Assembly (NCBI GenBank): GCA_016223205.1
Contig: JACRPM010000006.1
Location: 1 to 64,000 of the forward strand
Length of the DNA stretch: 64,000 nt
Source of the DNA: Candidatus Saganbacteria bacterium
Lineage (GTDB): Bacteria > Margulisbacteria > WOR-1 > XYC2-FULL-46-14 > WPAF01
Direction of reading: 5' to 3'
In this document: piece by piece, positions 24,198 to 31,406 of the stretch
Numbering within the stretch: position 1 is the first letter of the stretch
Layout: every line of letters starts with the position of its first letter
Notes under the pieces: model-generated
What the model saw: only the letters and a program-made list of their open reading frames with translations
Told to the model about the DNA's origin: nothing
The model's database searches: none
Made by a program: the position numbers and the translations under genes

Positions 24198-25985
24198 ATG
24201 CCTTATTATCTTAAGAAGCGCATCATCGATTGGATCATTCATATGTTCATGTTCGGTCTGTTGGCGGTAACGCTTTTGCCCATCGGCTGGATGATCTATT
24301 CTTCGCTTAAAGAAAATACCGATATCCTGATCGGCAAGATACCTCTAAGCAACGCCCGCAATAACGTGTATGAGATCATGCTGGACGGTCCAGATCTATG
24401 GGTCTTAACCTCGGACGGCGGAATAAATAAATGGGACAAGAACACGCTTAAAGAAGAAGACCACGCCACCGCCCAGACCATGACCACCCACTTTTTGCTG
24501 GACAAACAACATGTTTGGGTTTCTTCCGCCAACAAGCACCTGCAGAAGTTCGATAAGGACGACCTGAAAAAGTCCAAACAATTCAACCTGCCTTTGCCGG
24601 ATTTTGACAAGGCCAAAGTGGTCAACTCTACAATAGTTTCCAGGCAGGGCAAGATCTATTTCACCATGGGCTATAAGGGCTTTGAAGAACTGCTGGAATT
24701 CGATCCCGTCCAGGAAAAGGTCACCCGCAGGTTCAGCTTAAAGAACAAATTATCGCCTACCCAGATCCGCTCCCTTTTGCCTTATAAAGACAAAATGCTG
24801 GTGGGCCTGGATAAGGGCCTGCTCAAGCTGGACCTTAAGTCCGGCAAGGTGGAAGCGGTCTACAATCTGGTGCAATATCTGCCTATCGGCATAGCCCGCC
24901 TGCGCGCCATCAACGGCAAGATCGTGGTCTCGGGCAATACCGGCGCTTTTCTCTTTGACACCGAAAAAGGCAAGGTGACCAAGACCCTCTATACCGGGAA
25001 CGCATTGGGGCTTAGGGTGCATGGCGATAAGGTCTATGTGGGGACCAACCGCGGATTTAAGCTCTATGACCTCAAGACCGGCAAAATGCAAGATCATGCC
25101 CAGCTTTTCCGCCAGGTGCGGGTGGACGGCACGGTGATCAAGGACTCGGAATTCGCCCCGGCGGAAGTGGCGACCCTGGCCTTTAACGGCGACCGCCTCT
25201 ACCTGGGTTCCACCTACGGACGCGTCTCTATATATAATGTAAAGGACCAACGGGTGGTAGGCGAGGGGGCGGCGCGCATGGGGCACCTGGTCATCTCGTG
25301 GGTCAACTATATCGACATGTGGCGCAATGTGGATTTCGGCCTGTACCTGCGCAACTCCTTCTTTATCTGCGGGTTGGCCATGGTCTTTGCCATGGTGTTT
25401 GCCACCCTGGCGGCCTATGCGCTTTCCCGCTTCGATTTTCCCGGAAGTAAGAGCTTTTCCATGATCATCCTGGCAACCCAGATGGTGCCGGGCATCATGT
25501 TCCTGATCCCCACTTACTCTAACTTCGTCAAACTGACGGAGATGACCGGTTTTCCGATCAAAGGCACTTATTATGGCATCGTCTTCGTGTATTCGGCTTT
25601 CTTTGTTCCCTTCTCCATCTGGATATTGCGCGGGTTCTTTGCCGCGATACCGGTGGAGCTGGAAGAGGCGGCGCGCATCGACGGCTGTTCCCCCTTGCAG
25701 GTCTTCTGGCATGTAGCCCTGCCTTTAGCCATACCGGGCATTATCGCCACCGGCATTTACGTGTTCCTGCAGGCCTGGGACGAATTGGTCTTTGCCTGGG
25801 TCTTGACCTCGGCCGATACCATGACCATCCCGGTGGGCATCCGCAACTTTGTGGGCAATTACCAGAACCGTTTCGACCTCATCATGGCGGCGGCCACCGT
25901 GGCCACCATCCCGGTTATGATATTATTCTTCATGCTGCAGAAGTATATAGTTAAAGGTCTCACCGCGGGCGCGGTGAAAGGTTAA
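24198..25985 (+). CDS. MalG-type ABC permease with an inserted seven-bladed beta-propeller
   Basis: Residues 12-35 form the first membrane segment and the C-terminal ~230 residues are a normal MalG permease (FGLYLRNSFFICGLAMV, EAARIDGCSPLQVFWHVALPLAIPG loop, end VKGLTAGAVKG). Between them, about residues 45-365, is a soluble domain of seven repeats of the type (L/V)W/Y-V-x-S/G-x-x-G-L-x-K-F/Y-D/N-x-K-x-G-K-V, such as KMLVGLDKGLLKLDLKSGKV and DKVYVGTNRGFKLYDLKTGKM. The total of 595 residues is twice the usual length. By topology the insertion lies in the periplasmic loop after TM1 (P1), where MalG/MalF contact the binding protein, so it may sense or bind the substrate. Such a fusion is unusual. 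Confidence 0.85.
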   Translation: MPYYLKKRIIDWIIHMFMFGLLAVTLLPIGWMIYSSLKENTDILIGKIPLSNARNNVYEIMLDGPDLWVLTSDGGINKWDKNTLKEEDHATAQTMTTHFLLDKQHVWVSSANKHLQKFDKDDLKKSKQFNLPLPDFDKAKVVNSTIVSRQGKIYFTMGYKGFEELLEFDPVQEKVTRRFSLKNKLSPTQIRSLLPYKDKMLVGLDKGLLKLDLKSGKVEAVYNLVQYLPIGIARLRAINGKIVVSGNTGAFLFDTEKGKVTKTLYTGNALGLRVHGDKVYVGTNRGFKLYDLKTGKMQDHAQLFRQVRVDGTVIKDSEFAPAEVATLAFNGDRLYLGSTYGRVSIYNVKDQRVVGEGAARMGHLVISWVNYIDMWRNVDFGLYLRNSFFICGLAMVFAMVFATLAAYALSRFDFPGSKSFSMIILATQMVPGIMFLIPTYSNFVKLTEMTGFPIKGTYYGIVFVYSAFFVPFSIWILRGFFAAIPVELEEAARIDGCSPLQVFWHVALPLAIPGIIATGIYVFLQAWDELVFAWVLTSADTMTIPVGIRNFVGNYQNRFDLIMAAATVATIPVMILFFMLQKYIVKGLTAGAVKG

Positions 25986-26001
25986 GTGGGCGGGGGGAAT
26001 A

Positions 26002-26127
26002 AAAGCCCTCACCCCCTTTCCCCCTCTCCCAGAGGGAGAGGGGGAGCATGTTGAGTTTGCCCTCGCCCCCTGGGAGAGGGCCTTTAATCGACAGGGTGTC
26101 AATTATTGGTTAGTGGGTGAGGGCTTT
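26002..26127. repeat. REP-like palindromic intergenic element
   Basis: AAAGCCCTCACCC (from 26002) is repeated inverted as GGGTGAGGGCTTT (26115-26127). Inside lies the hairpin CCCCCTCTCCC-AGA-GGGAGAGGGGG (26020-26044), and another CCCTCGCCCCC...GGGAGAGGGC arrangement follows. Related to the element at 24042-24195. Confidence 0.7.
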
Positions 26128-26148
26128 GTGATCAGTAAGAAGGTTAAG

Positions 26149-26179
26149 TGAAATTTCCCGGAAACCTGTAAGATAAAGA
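26149..26179 (+). promoter_or_regulatory. Sigma28-like promoter of the CBM11-like gene
   Basis: TGAAATTT at 26149, 16 bases after TGAAA, then AAGATAAAGA. It is followed by GAGAGGT ribosome binding site and ATG 26198. Confidence 0.6.
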
Positions 26180-26197
26180 GAAAGAGAGGTGAATGAC

Positions 26198-26875
26198 ATG
26201 AAAAAGATTGTTTTGGGTTTGTTGATCATTTTACTTTCGGGCTCGATGGTTTTGGCGTTCGGCGGCCCGGCTCCGGAGGCGCCCGCCAAAGCGGCTTATC
26301 CTTACCTCATCGATAACTTTGAGGACGGCACCTACACCAAGGATCCGGAATGGTTCTCGTTCGACGGCATTGTTCCCAGCATCGTTAAGACCTCCACTTT
26401 AAGAGAAGGCGATCCCAAGGTGGTAAGCTTGATCGGCCAATATGCTTTAAATCTCACCGGCAGCGCCCGCGATTGGTATGTGGGCGGCCTGGGCACGGTT
26501 TTGGGCATAGACGCCTCGGGCTATTCCACCTTTGAAATTGACGTGTATGGGTACGGCGAGCAGAGCGGAAAGCTTAAGATCGAGCTTTACGACGATGACA
26601 ACGGCAACGCCGACATCGAAGTGGACAAGAGCTTTAAGCCGCTTTATGACGATCTGTTCAGCAAGGAGATCGACGTGAACTGGACCGGATGGAAGCATCT
26701 TTCCATTCCCATCTCCGAGTTCACGATCGAGGGCAGAGGCGGCAAGAAGTGGGATCCAACGCTTGCCAATGGCTCGGGAGGATTAGTCAAGATCCAGCTC
26801 ATCTCGGTTGCCAATTCCCAGACCGGTTCCATCAATTACACGGTTGATAATCTCGAACTAGGCCTCGCTAAGTAG
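26198..26875 (+). CDS. Secreted CBM11-like carbohydrate-binding protein
   Basis: A clear signal peptide (MKKIVLGLLIILLSGSMVLA) is followed by one beta-sandwich domain: LIDNFEDGTYTKDPEWFS, SGYSTFEIDVYGYGEQSGKLKIEL, WTGWKHLSIPISEF, GSINYTVDNLELG. This is the layout of family 11 carbohydrate-binding modules and related complex I intermediate-associated domains. ATG 26198 is preferred over the GTG at 26189 because GAGAGGT precedes it. It has no catalytic domain; it probably binds a glycan in the periplasm or at the surface and may stand in for a transport-associated binding protein next to the permeases. Confidence 0.75.
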   Translation: MKKIVLGLLIILLSGSMVLAFGGPAPEAPAKAAYPYLIDNFEDGTYTKDPEWFSFDGIVPSIVKTSTLREGDPKVVSLIGQYALNLTGSARDWYVGGLGTVLGIDASGYSTFEIDVYGYGEQSGKLKIELYDDDNGNADIEVDKSFKPLYDDLFSKEIDVNWTGWKHLSIPISEFTIEGRGGKKWDPTLANGSGGLVKIQLISVANSQTGSINYTVDNLELGLAK

Positions 26876-26882
26876 TTAATTG

Positions 26883-26921
26883 GTAGGGAACCGCCCCGGC
26901 AGGCCGGGGCCGGTTCCCTAC
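26883..26921 (+). terminator. Long GC-rich hairpin after the CBM11-like gene
   Basis: GTAGGGAACCGCCCCGGC pairs with GCCGGGG-C-CGGTTCCCTAC across a two-base loop and one bulge. It starts 8 bases after the stop codon. No T tract follows, so it may be a Rho-independent variant or a mRNA-stabilising hairpin. Confidence 0.5.
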
Positions 26922-26973
26922 TGATCCTCCAAACCGGCGGCTGAACGCCGCGGTTAAATTTCCCCAATTCGCC

Positions 26974-27004
26974 TGAAATTATTCCCGCATTTTGAAGATA
27001 TATA
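26974..27004 (+). promoter_or_regulatory. Sigma28-like promoter of cassette 1 anchor gene
   Basis: TGAAATTA at 26974, 16 bases after TGAAA, then AAGATATATATGC. The G of GATA (26997) is 12 bases before ATG 27009, implying a leaderless transcript if that start is used. Confidence 0.65.
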
Positions 27005-27008
27005 TGCA

Positions 27009-27800
27009 ATGGGAATTAGCATTGATAGGCCTACAGGCGCACGCGTTAACCCTCCTCCGCGCAAACCGATGAATATCGGGAAGAAAATCCTGTTAGTTGT
27101 CGGCACTTGGATGGGATTGGGGGCGATGGTGGGGGCCTGGGCCGCTCATGAAAAAAATGTTGAGTGGAACACCCGACCGGAGATCGAGGTTACCGGAGGG
27201 AACAGCGGGAACGGATTCGTACTCAATGTCAGGGGCAAAGACCGGGACATCACCGGTTTGGATGTTGAGATGATGCTCCAGCGGTCCCGCGAAACCAAAG
27301 TGGTTCCCGGTGAGCCGGAAAAATGGACCGGGGAACCCTGTTGGGAGGGGGAAGAGAATCCCGTTAGCGGAGGGGCTATCGTTGGCGATGCCGTCAAGTT
27401 TAATATTAATGAAGACCGAATCGTGAACACTTGTGACGTTCGAGTAGTGCTGGGAGGACAAAGCTATCCTTACACTTATGATGCAATGCTCATGCCGACG
27501 GTGGTCGGAGAAAAGCCGGGTTGGCCGACGATCACAGTTACGCCCAAAAAAACGGGACCGGGGCGTTATCTGCTGACGGTAGAGGGGCTGGCCAGAGGAT
27601 ATAAATGGAGGGTGGGTGTGGAGCGTGAAAGCGGAGCCCGCCGATTGGGCGGAGGAAGGTCTCTGGGCCGCGGCCGGTTTGAATATGACATAGATTCCAG
27701 CGGGATGCCCCGGGGAAGCTTGGCCAATGTCAACGTCCAGCTGACCCGCAGTGACGGTGAGGTCGAGAACTATTCATTTATCGATCTTTTCGGTCCCTAA
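27009..27800 (+). CDS. Membrane-anchored protein with NVRG-type beta domain (cassette 1)
   Basis: 263 residues. A 25-residue basic tail containing NPPPRKP precedes one hydrophobic helix (ILLVVGTWMGLGAMVGAW). The outside part begins with a beta domain including LNVRGKDRDITGLDVEM and continues into a second beta-rich region. The protein at 29450 is a clear paralogue (ILLALGAWMGLGAMAG, LNVRGLDRDIANSNVRM), and the protein at 49194 has a similar INVRGQDVTADSDIEVV segment. ATG 27009 gives a leaderless message; ATG 27069, just before the helix, lacks a ribosome binding site. Function unknown; it is followed by its own propeller partner. Confidence 0.6.
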   Translation: MGISIDRPTGARVNPPPRKPMNIGKKILLVVGTWMGLGAMVGAWAAHEKNVEWNTRPEIEVTGGNSGNGFVLNVRGKDRDITGLDVEMMLQRSRETKVVPGEPEKWTGEPCWEGEENPVSGGAIVGDAVKFNINEDRIVNTCDVRVVLGGQSYPYTYDAMLMPTVVGEKPGWPTITVTPKKTGPGRYLLTVEGLARGYKWRVGVERESGARRLGGGRSLGRGRFEYDIDSSGMPRGSLANVNVQLTRSDGEVENYSFIDLFGP

Positions 27801-27830
27801 AAAAACTTTCTATTAATTCTCCAACTTAAC

Positions 27831-27861
27831 TGAAATTATCCCCTCTGCTTTCCGATATATA
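27831..27861 (+). promoter_or_regulatory. Sigma28-like promoter of the propeller protein gene
   Basis: TGAAATTA at 27831, exactly 16 bases after TGAAA, then CCGATATATATACG. One of the perfect consensus copies. Confidence 0.75.
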
Positions 27862-27880
27862 TACGTTGGAGGTAAATATT

Positions 27881-29359
27881 ATGACAGAAGGAATATCAGG
27901 AAGTTATTCAACAGCTTATTCGTATTATTATCCGTCTAATAATGGGCAGATGTGCTATGTGGAGGAACAGTATTATACTCCTCAACCGCCGCAGAGATCT
28001 GATGCGCCAACCTCGCCAATTCGTGTCGATTTTTCACAGACAGAAGAAACCTCTCCTCCGCCTTCCTTGGCCCAAGGAACGCTGGGTGGGGCTTTTTCTT
28101 TTACCTCCGCGGCTTGTGATTGCCATGGAATTACTTTATTGGGTGATGAGGATGCATATGATTTTGTAGATGTGGAAATAGAAACGCCGGTTGATGCAGA
28201 CGGCGATTCGCTGCCGGACCTGTCCGACGAAGTCCCGATGGATATCGGGACGGAGTCGGATGAAGTTGACAGTGAAACAACCGAATGTGAATGGGGATTG
28301 CTAGGAGATCCAGTGAGAGTTACTGATAATATTAATAGGGCTGAAGAATCAATCCCTTTTGTTTGGACCGGGTCAGAATATGGTGTGAGCTGGGGCAATA
28401 ATTCCGAAACAAATCCAGAAATATATTTTACTAGATTAGATAATATGGGAGATAAAATAGGAGTTGATATAAGCGTTTCAAGAGTTAGCGACATTCATCC
28501 CGCCCCAGCGTCCTTGATATGGACGGGATCTGAATATGGCTTATTTGTTACCTACCCCGACAGATTTCTTGTCAGATTAGATGGGGAAGGTGATAGTTCC
28601 CCTAGGATGCCTAGCCAAACCACAATTGTTTGGTCAGGTTCCGAATATGGCTTCACATGGAACGACTCGCGTAGCCCTGATAGTTATGGAATATATTTTG
28701 GCAGGTTAGATAGTGAAGGCAATTTAATCGGAGAAAATACAAGGGTAGCATCTACATATTCATATCACCCCTCTCTTGCCTGGACAGGATCAGGATATGG
28801 CGTTTGTTGGGCAGATGAACGCGATTCTCTTGGTGATCCCGAGATATACTTTGCTAGATTGGACAGAGAGGGCAATAAAATAGCAGATGACGTACGAGTA
28901 ACAAACGCTCCACGACAATCATATAATCCCAATATTGTTTGGACAGGATCTGAATATGCTATTGTTTGGGGCGATACTAGAGTTGGCATGGGTGCTGAAT
29001 ATGCAGAAATATATTTTACAAGACTGGATAATCTGGGCAATAAAATTGGTGAAGACATAAGATTAACTAATGATACTGTTCCTGTGCTTTCATGGGGTGG
29101 CAATCTTTCTTGGACAGGGCACGATTATGGTTTTGTTTGGAATGATATTGTGGATATTGATACCGTTGGCCTTCATTTTGAAAGACTTGATAATTCAGGC
29201 AATGGATTGGAAAGCGATTTATTAATATCTAGTTTTCCCGGGGGTACTTCTCGTGCATCGTTATCCTGGACTGGAACAGAATTTGGAATGATATGGAGGG
29301 AAGAAAATAACTTATATTTTAATAGGGTGGGATGTGTTTCAGGCGGGAGCGCAGATTGA
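27881..29359 (+). CDS. Seven-repeat beta-propeller surface protein (cassette 1)
   Basis: 492 residues from ATG 27881, preferred to TTG 27866 because GGAGG ends 8 bases before it. The body has seven repeats of about 45 residues with the pattern VWTGSEYG..W.D......IYF.RLD..GNKIG.D.RVT, matching a seven-bladed propeller. The N-terminal ~75 residues are Tyr/Ser/Asn rich, then carry VDFSQTEETS-PPSLAQGTLGGAF followed by a Cys-rich spot (SAACDC), very similar to the start of the protein at 29932 (PPSVAQGVLGGAF). An acidic stretch with DADGDSLPDLSDEVP resembles a calcium-binding thrombospondin type-3 repeat. No classical signal peptide. Probably surface-exposed; ligand unknown. Confidence 0.65.
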   Translation: MTEGISGSYSTAYSYYYPSNNGQMCYVEEQYYTPQPPQRSDAPTSPIRVDFSQTEETSPPPSLAQGTLGGAFSFTSAACDCHGITLLGDEDAYDFVDVEIETPVDADGDSLPDLSDEVPMDIGTESDEVDSETTECEWGLLGDPVRVTDNINRAEESIPFVWTGSEYGVSWGNNSETNPEIYFTRLDNMGDKIGVDISVSRVSDIHPAPASLIWTGSEYGLFVTYPDRFLVRLDGEGDSSPRMPSQTTIVWSGSEYGFTWNDSRSPDSYGIYFGRLDSEGNLIGENTRVASTYSYHPSLAWTGSGYGVCWADERDSLGDPEIYFARLDREGNKIADDVRVTNAPRQSYNPNIVWTGSEYAIVWGDTRVGMGAEYAEIYFTRLDNLGNKIGEDIRLTNDTVPVLSWGGNLSWTGHDYGFVWNDIVDIDTVGLHFERLDNSGNGLESDLLISSFPGGTSRASLSWTGTEFGMIWREENNLYFNRVGCVSGGSAD

Positions 29360-29385
29360 GGCCCCTTAAAATCTTTCATTTCATG

Positions 29386-29416
29386 TGAAATTTTTGGATA
29401 GGATGGCCGATATATA
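29386..29416 (+). promoter_or_regulatory. Sigma28-like promoter of cassette 2
   Basis: TGAAATTT at 29386, exactly 16 bases after TGAAA, then CCGATATATATACG. Perfect consensus, 34 bases before the TTG start codon. Confidence 0.75.
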
Positions 29417-29449
29417 TACGGATAAGAGTGTCATAGGAGGAAAACACAG

Positions 29450-29920
29450 TTGATTAGAGCGAATCCGATAGGAAGATTTTATCGGGCAGTAACCTTCGCC
29501 CAGGACCGCTCCATTTGGCGGCAATTAAAAGGCGAAGTGCCTCCGCGGCGGGCAATGGGCACCGGCAGAAAGATCCTTTTGGCATTGGGTGCCTGGATGG
29601 GTTTGGGGGCGATGGCCGGGATGTATAGCGCCCAGCAGAGCATTGAGCAATATCAAGCCCGGCCGAAGATCGCTGTTGAGCCGATAGTGGAAAGTGAAAA
29701 TATCATTAGGTTAAATGTTCGCGGATTGGACAGGGATATCGCGAATTCTAACGTAAGAATGGGTCTGGAGAAGGGTTGCGGAGCAAAAATGCTGGGTAAA
29801 AGGATGGTCGATGAAATGGTCCAGTTCCGGGTGGATTTAAGCGGGATGGTTTCATCCTGCGACGTCCGTCTGATGGTGGATGGTCAGCCTTTTACTTATA
29901 AGAACGCCTTTACGAGGTAA
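29450..29920 (+). CDS. Membrane-anchored protein with NVRG-type beta domain (cassette 2)
   Basis: 156 residues, paralogue of the 27009 product. A 43-residue tail ending GEVPPRRAMGTGRK leads into one hydrophobic helix (ILLALGAWMGLGAMAGMY), then a single beta domain with LNVRGLDRDIANSNVRMG and SSCDVRLMVDGQPFTY (compare NTCDVRVVLGGQSYPYTY in the paralogue). TTG 29450 is used with an AGGAGG ribosome binding site. The start MIRANPIGR resembles MTRIDPIGR of the protein at 51613. It is 11 bases upstream of the 29932 gene. Function unknown. Confidence 0.6.
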   Translation: MIRANPIGRFYRAVTFAQDRSIWRQLKGEVPPRRAMGTGRKILLALGAWMGLGAMAGMYSAQQSIEQYQARPKIAVEPIVESENIIRLNVRGLDRDIANSNVRMGLEKGCGAKMLGKRMVDEMVQFRVDLSGMVSSCDVRLMVDGQPFTYKNAFTR

Positions 29921-29931
29921 GGAGGAAAAAG

Positions 29932-31317
29932 ATGTTTCAAATTTCTAAGGTTGGATCGGTACAAGCAAATAAGATCACGGTGAATTTTGATCAAGCCGAA
30001 GAAGATTCAAATTCCCCGCCTTCTGTTGCGCAAGGTGTTTTGGGTGGCGCGTTCGGCGCGGTGGGCGTGGGTTGCGGCAATGTGGGCGGCGGAGAATCCG
30101 TTGCTTGCACCGACGAGATCCCTCTTTATGCCACCGACGAAGATCTGCAAAGACAATCTACCCAGGCCGTACAGGGATTGCGGGAAGGCGCACCGGTGGT
30201 CGAGACCACGGTCAGCGTTCCCGGAAGCGGCACGGGCTATGTGGAAGTATTAACTCACAACGGTGTTCAGCTCCAGATCCAGGCCACTCAAGACAATGGC
30301 CGCATCGTGGCCAATGAGAACGGCTCGTTTGCCGACGAGCAGGGTGTGGTGCAATTTGCGGATACGGAAGGGACGGCCTGCACGGAAACCGTGGCCAGTT
30401 GTTCGCCTTATACCAATGTAGACAACTCGGTTGTTCCTCTGGGATATGTACGATTGAATGTCAACGGCATGGTCATACTGCAAAGGGTTAGCGACGGAAA
30501 ACTGGTGGCTTACGGTCGCCTGCGCGATAAATTCTGGAGTGAGCCGGTTCAGCGGCTCAATTATGACCAGAATGGAGATGGAACACCTGAAGAACATTTT
30601 GTGGTGGGACATCAGGTGGGCAGGTGCGGGCCGGATTGTGAGCCCGAAACCTTGTATTTTGAGACCACCCGGGACGGCATATTGTTGCAGGATGACGGCA
30701 TCACGCTCGTTGCAACTCTAGAAGATGCTAATAACCGCCTGCCGGTTTATAACGAAGCAACCGGAGAATGGGCTACCCCGGCTACCGGCGGATTAAGAGA
30801 TGTAACTGTTCAGGTAAGGATCGCAGGCGGAGCGACTGCCCTGCACCCGGCACATTCTTATTACGAAGTGACCGGCAGCATTGATGAAGTGAGTTCTACT
30901 CCTATTGCTGCCGCGGAACAGCCCTGGAACCAGGATTATATCTTCCTGGTCGATCCCGGCCGGCCTCTTAGCGCTAATTTTACCCCTGCCCAGTTGAGGA
31001 GTATGGCCATCCCAATTGAGAACCAGTTTACCATCGCCGATATAAGCGGACGGAATTACGAGTCGCAAACGGTGGGAGCGGATGGAATTATCGATCGGAG
31101 ATTTTACAGTACTGACGGGTCTTTTTCCCTTAACATCACCCGCCGGGTTTCGATGGGCGGATCGTTGGATGATATTTTAGATAGTCCCGAACCGCAGAAC
31201 GAGATCGTCTACGGCTCGGCTGACAACGTGGGATTGGGTTTGGTGTGCGGGGAAGAGGCCGGGGAAGATGCGGGATTTGATTACGGTGATGCTAATGATG
31301 GAGATGCCGGTGAATAA
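29932..31317 (+). CDS. Unrecognised exported-type protein with PPSxAQG N-terminal motif (cassette 2)
   Basis: 461 residues, ribosome binding site AGGAGG. The N-terminus carries ITVNFDQAEEDS-NSPPSVAQGVLGGAF followed by VGVGCGN, matching the start of the propeller protein at 27881. The rest is beta-rich with no family I can name; segments include VSVPGSGTGYVEVLTHNG and YVRLNVNGMVILQRVSDGKL. The C-terminus is very acidic (GEDAGFDYGDANDGDAGE). Shared N-termini in two otherwise different proteins suggest a common sorting signal. It is co-transcribed with the paralogous anchor at 29450. Confidence 0.55.
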   Translation: MFQISKVGSVQANKITVNFDQAEEDSNSPPSVAQGVLGGAFGAVGVGCGNVGGGESVACTDEIPLYATDEDLQRQSTQAVQGLREGAPVVETTVSVPGSGTGYVEVLTHNGVQLQIQATQDNGRIVANENGSFADEQGVVQFADTEGTACTETVASCSPYTNVDNSVVPLGYVRLNVNGMVILQRVSDGKLVAYGRLRDKFWSEPVQRLNYDQNGDGTPEEHFVVGHQVGRCGPDCEPETLYFETTRDGILLQDDGITLVATLEDANNRLPVYNEATGEWATPATGGLRDVTVQVRIAGGATALHPAHSYYEVTGSIDEVSSTPIAAAEQPWNQDYIFLVDPGRPLSANFTPAQLRSMAIPIENQFTIADISGRNYESQTVGADGIIDRRFYSTDGSFSLNITRRVSMGGSLDDILDSPEPQNEIVYGSADNVGLGLVCGEEAGEDAGFDYGDANDGDAGE

Positions 31318-31321
31318 GTCC

Positions 31322-31346
31322 CTCGACTCACTACGCTCGCTCGGGA
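31322..31346. repeat. Short inverted-repeat element
   Basis: TCCCTCGACTCACTACGCTCGC followed by TCGGGA forms a small dyad (GTCCC/GGGAC ends at 31318-31346). A related CCCTCGTCTCACTCGCTCCGC string lies in coding sequence near 45948. It looks like a dispersed genomic mini-repeat. Confidence 0.4.
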
Positions 31347-31355
31347 CAAGGAGGG

Positions 31356-31384
31356 TTGATAAAATGGCCGGAAAGTGCTATAAT
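31356..31384 (+). promoter_or_regulatory. Sigma70-type promoter of the surface-protein operon
   Basis: TTGATA (31356-31361), a 17-base spacer and TATAAT (31379-31384), the classical housekeeping pattern, 23 bases upstream of ATG 31407, which has a GGGAGG ribosome binding site. Confidence 0.75.
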
Positions 31385-31406
31385 TCAAGGGTTTCCGGGA
31401 GGTCTA

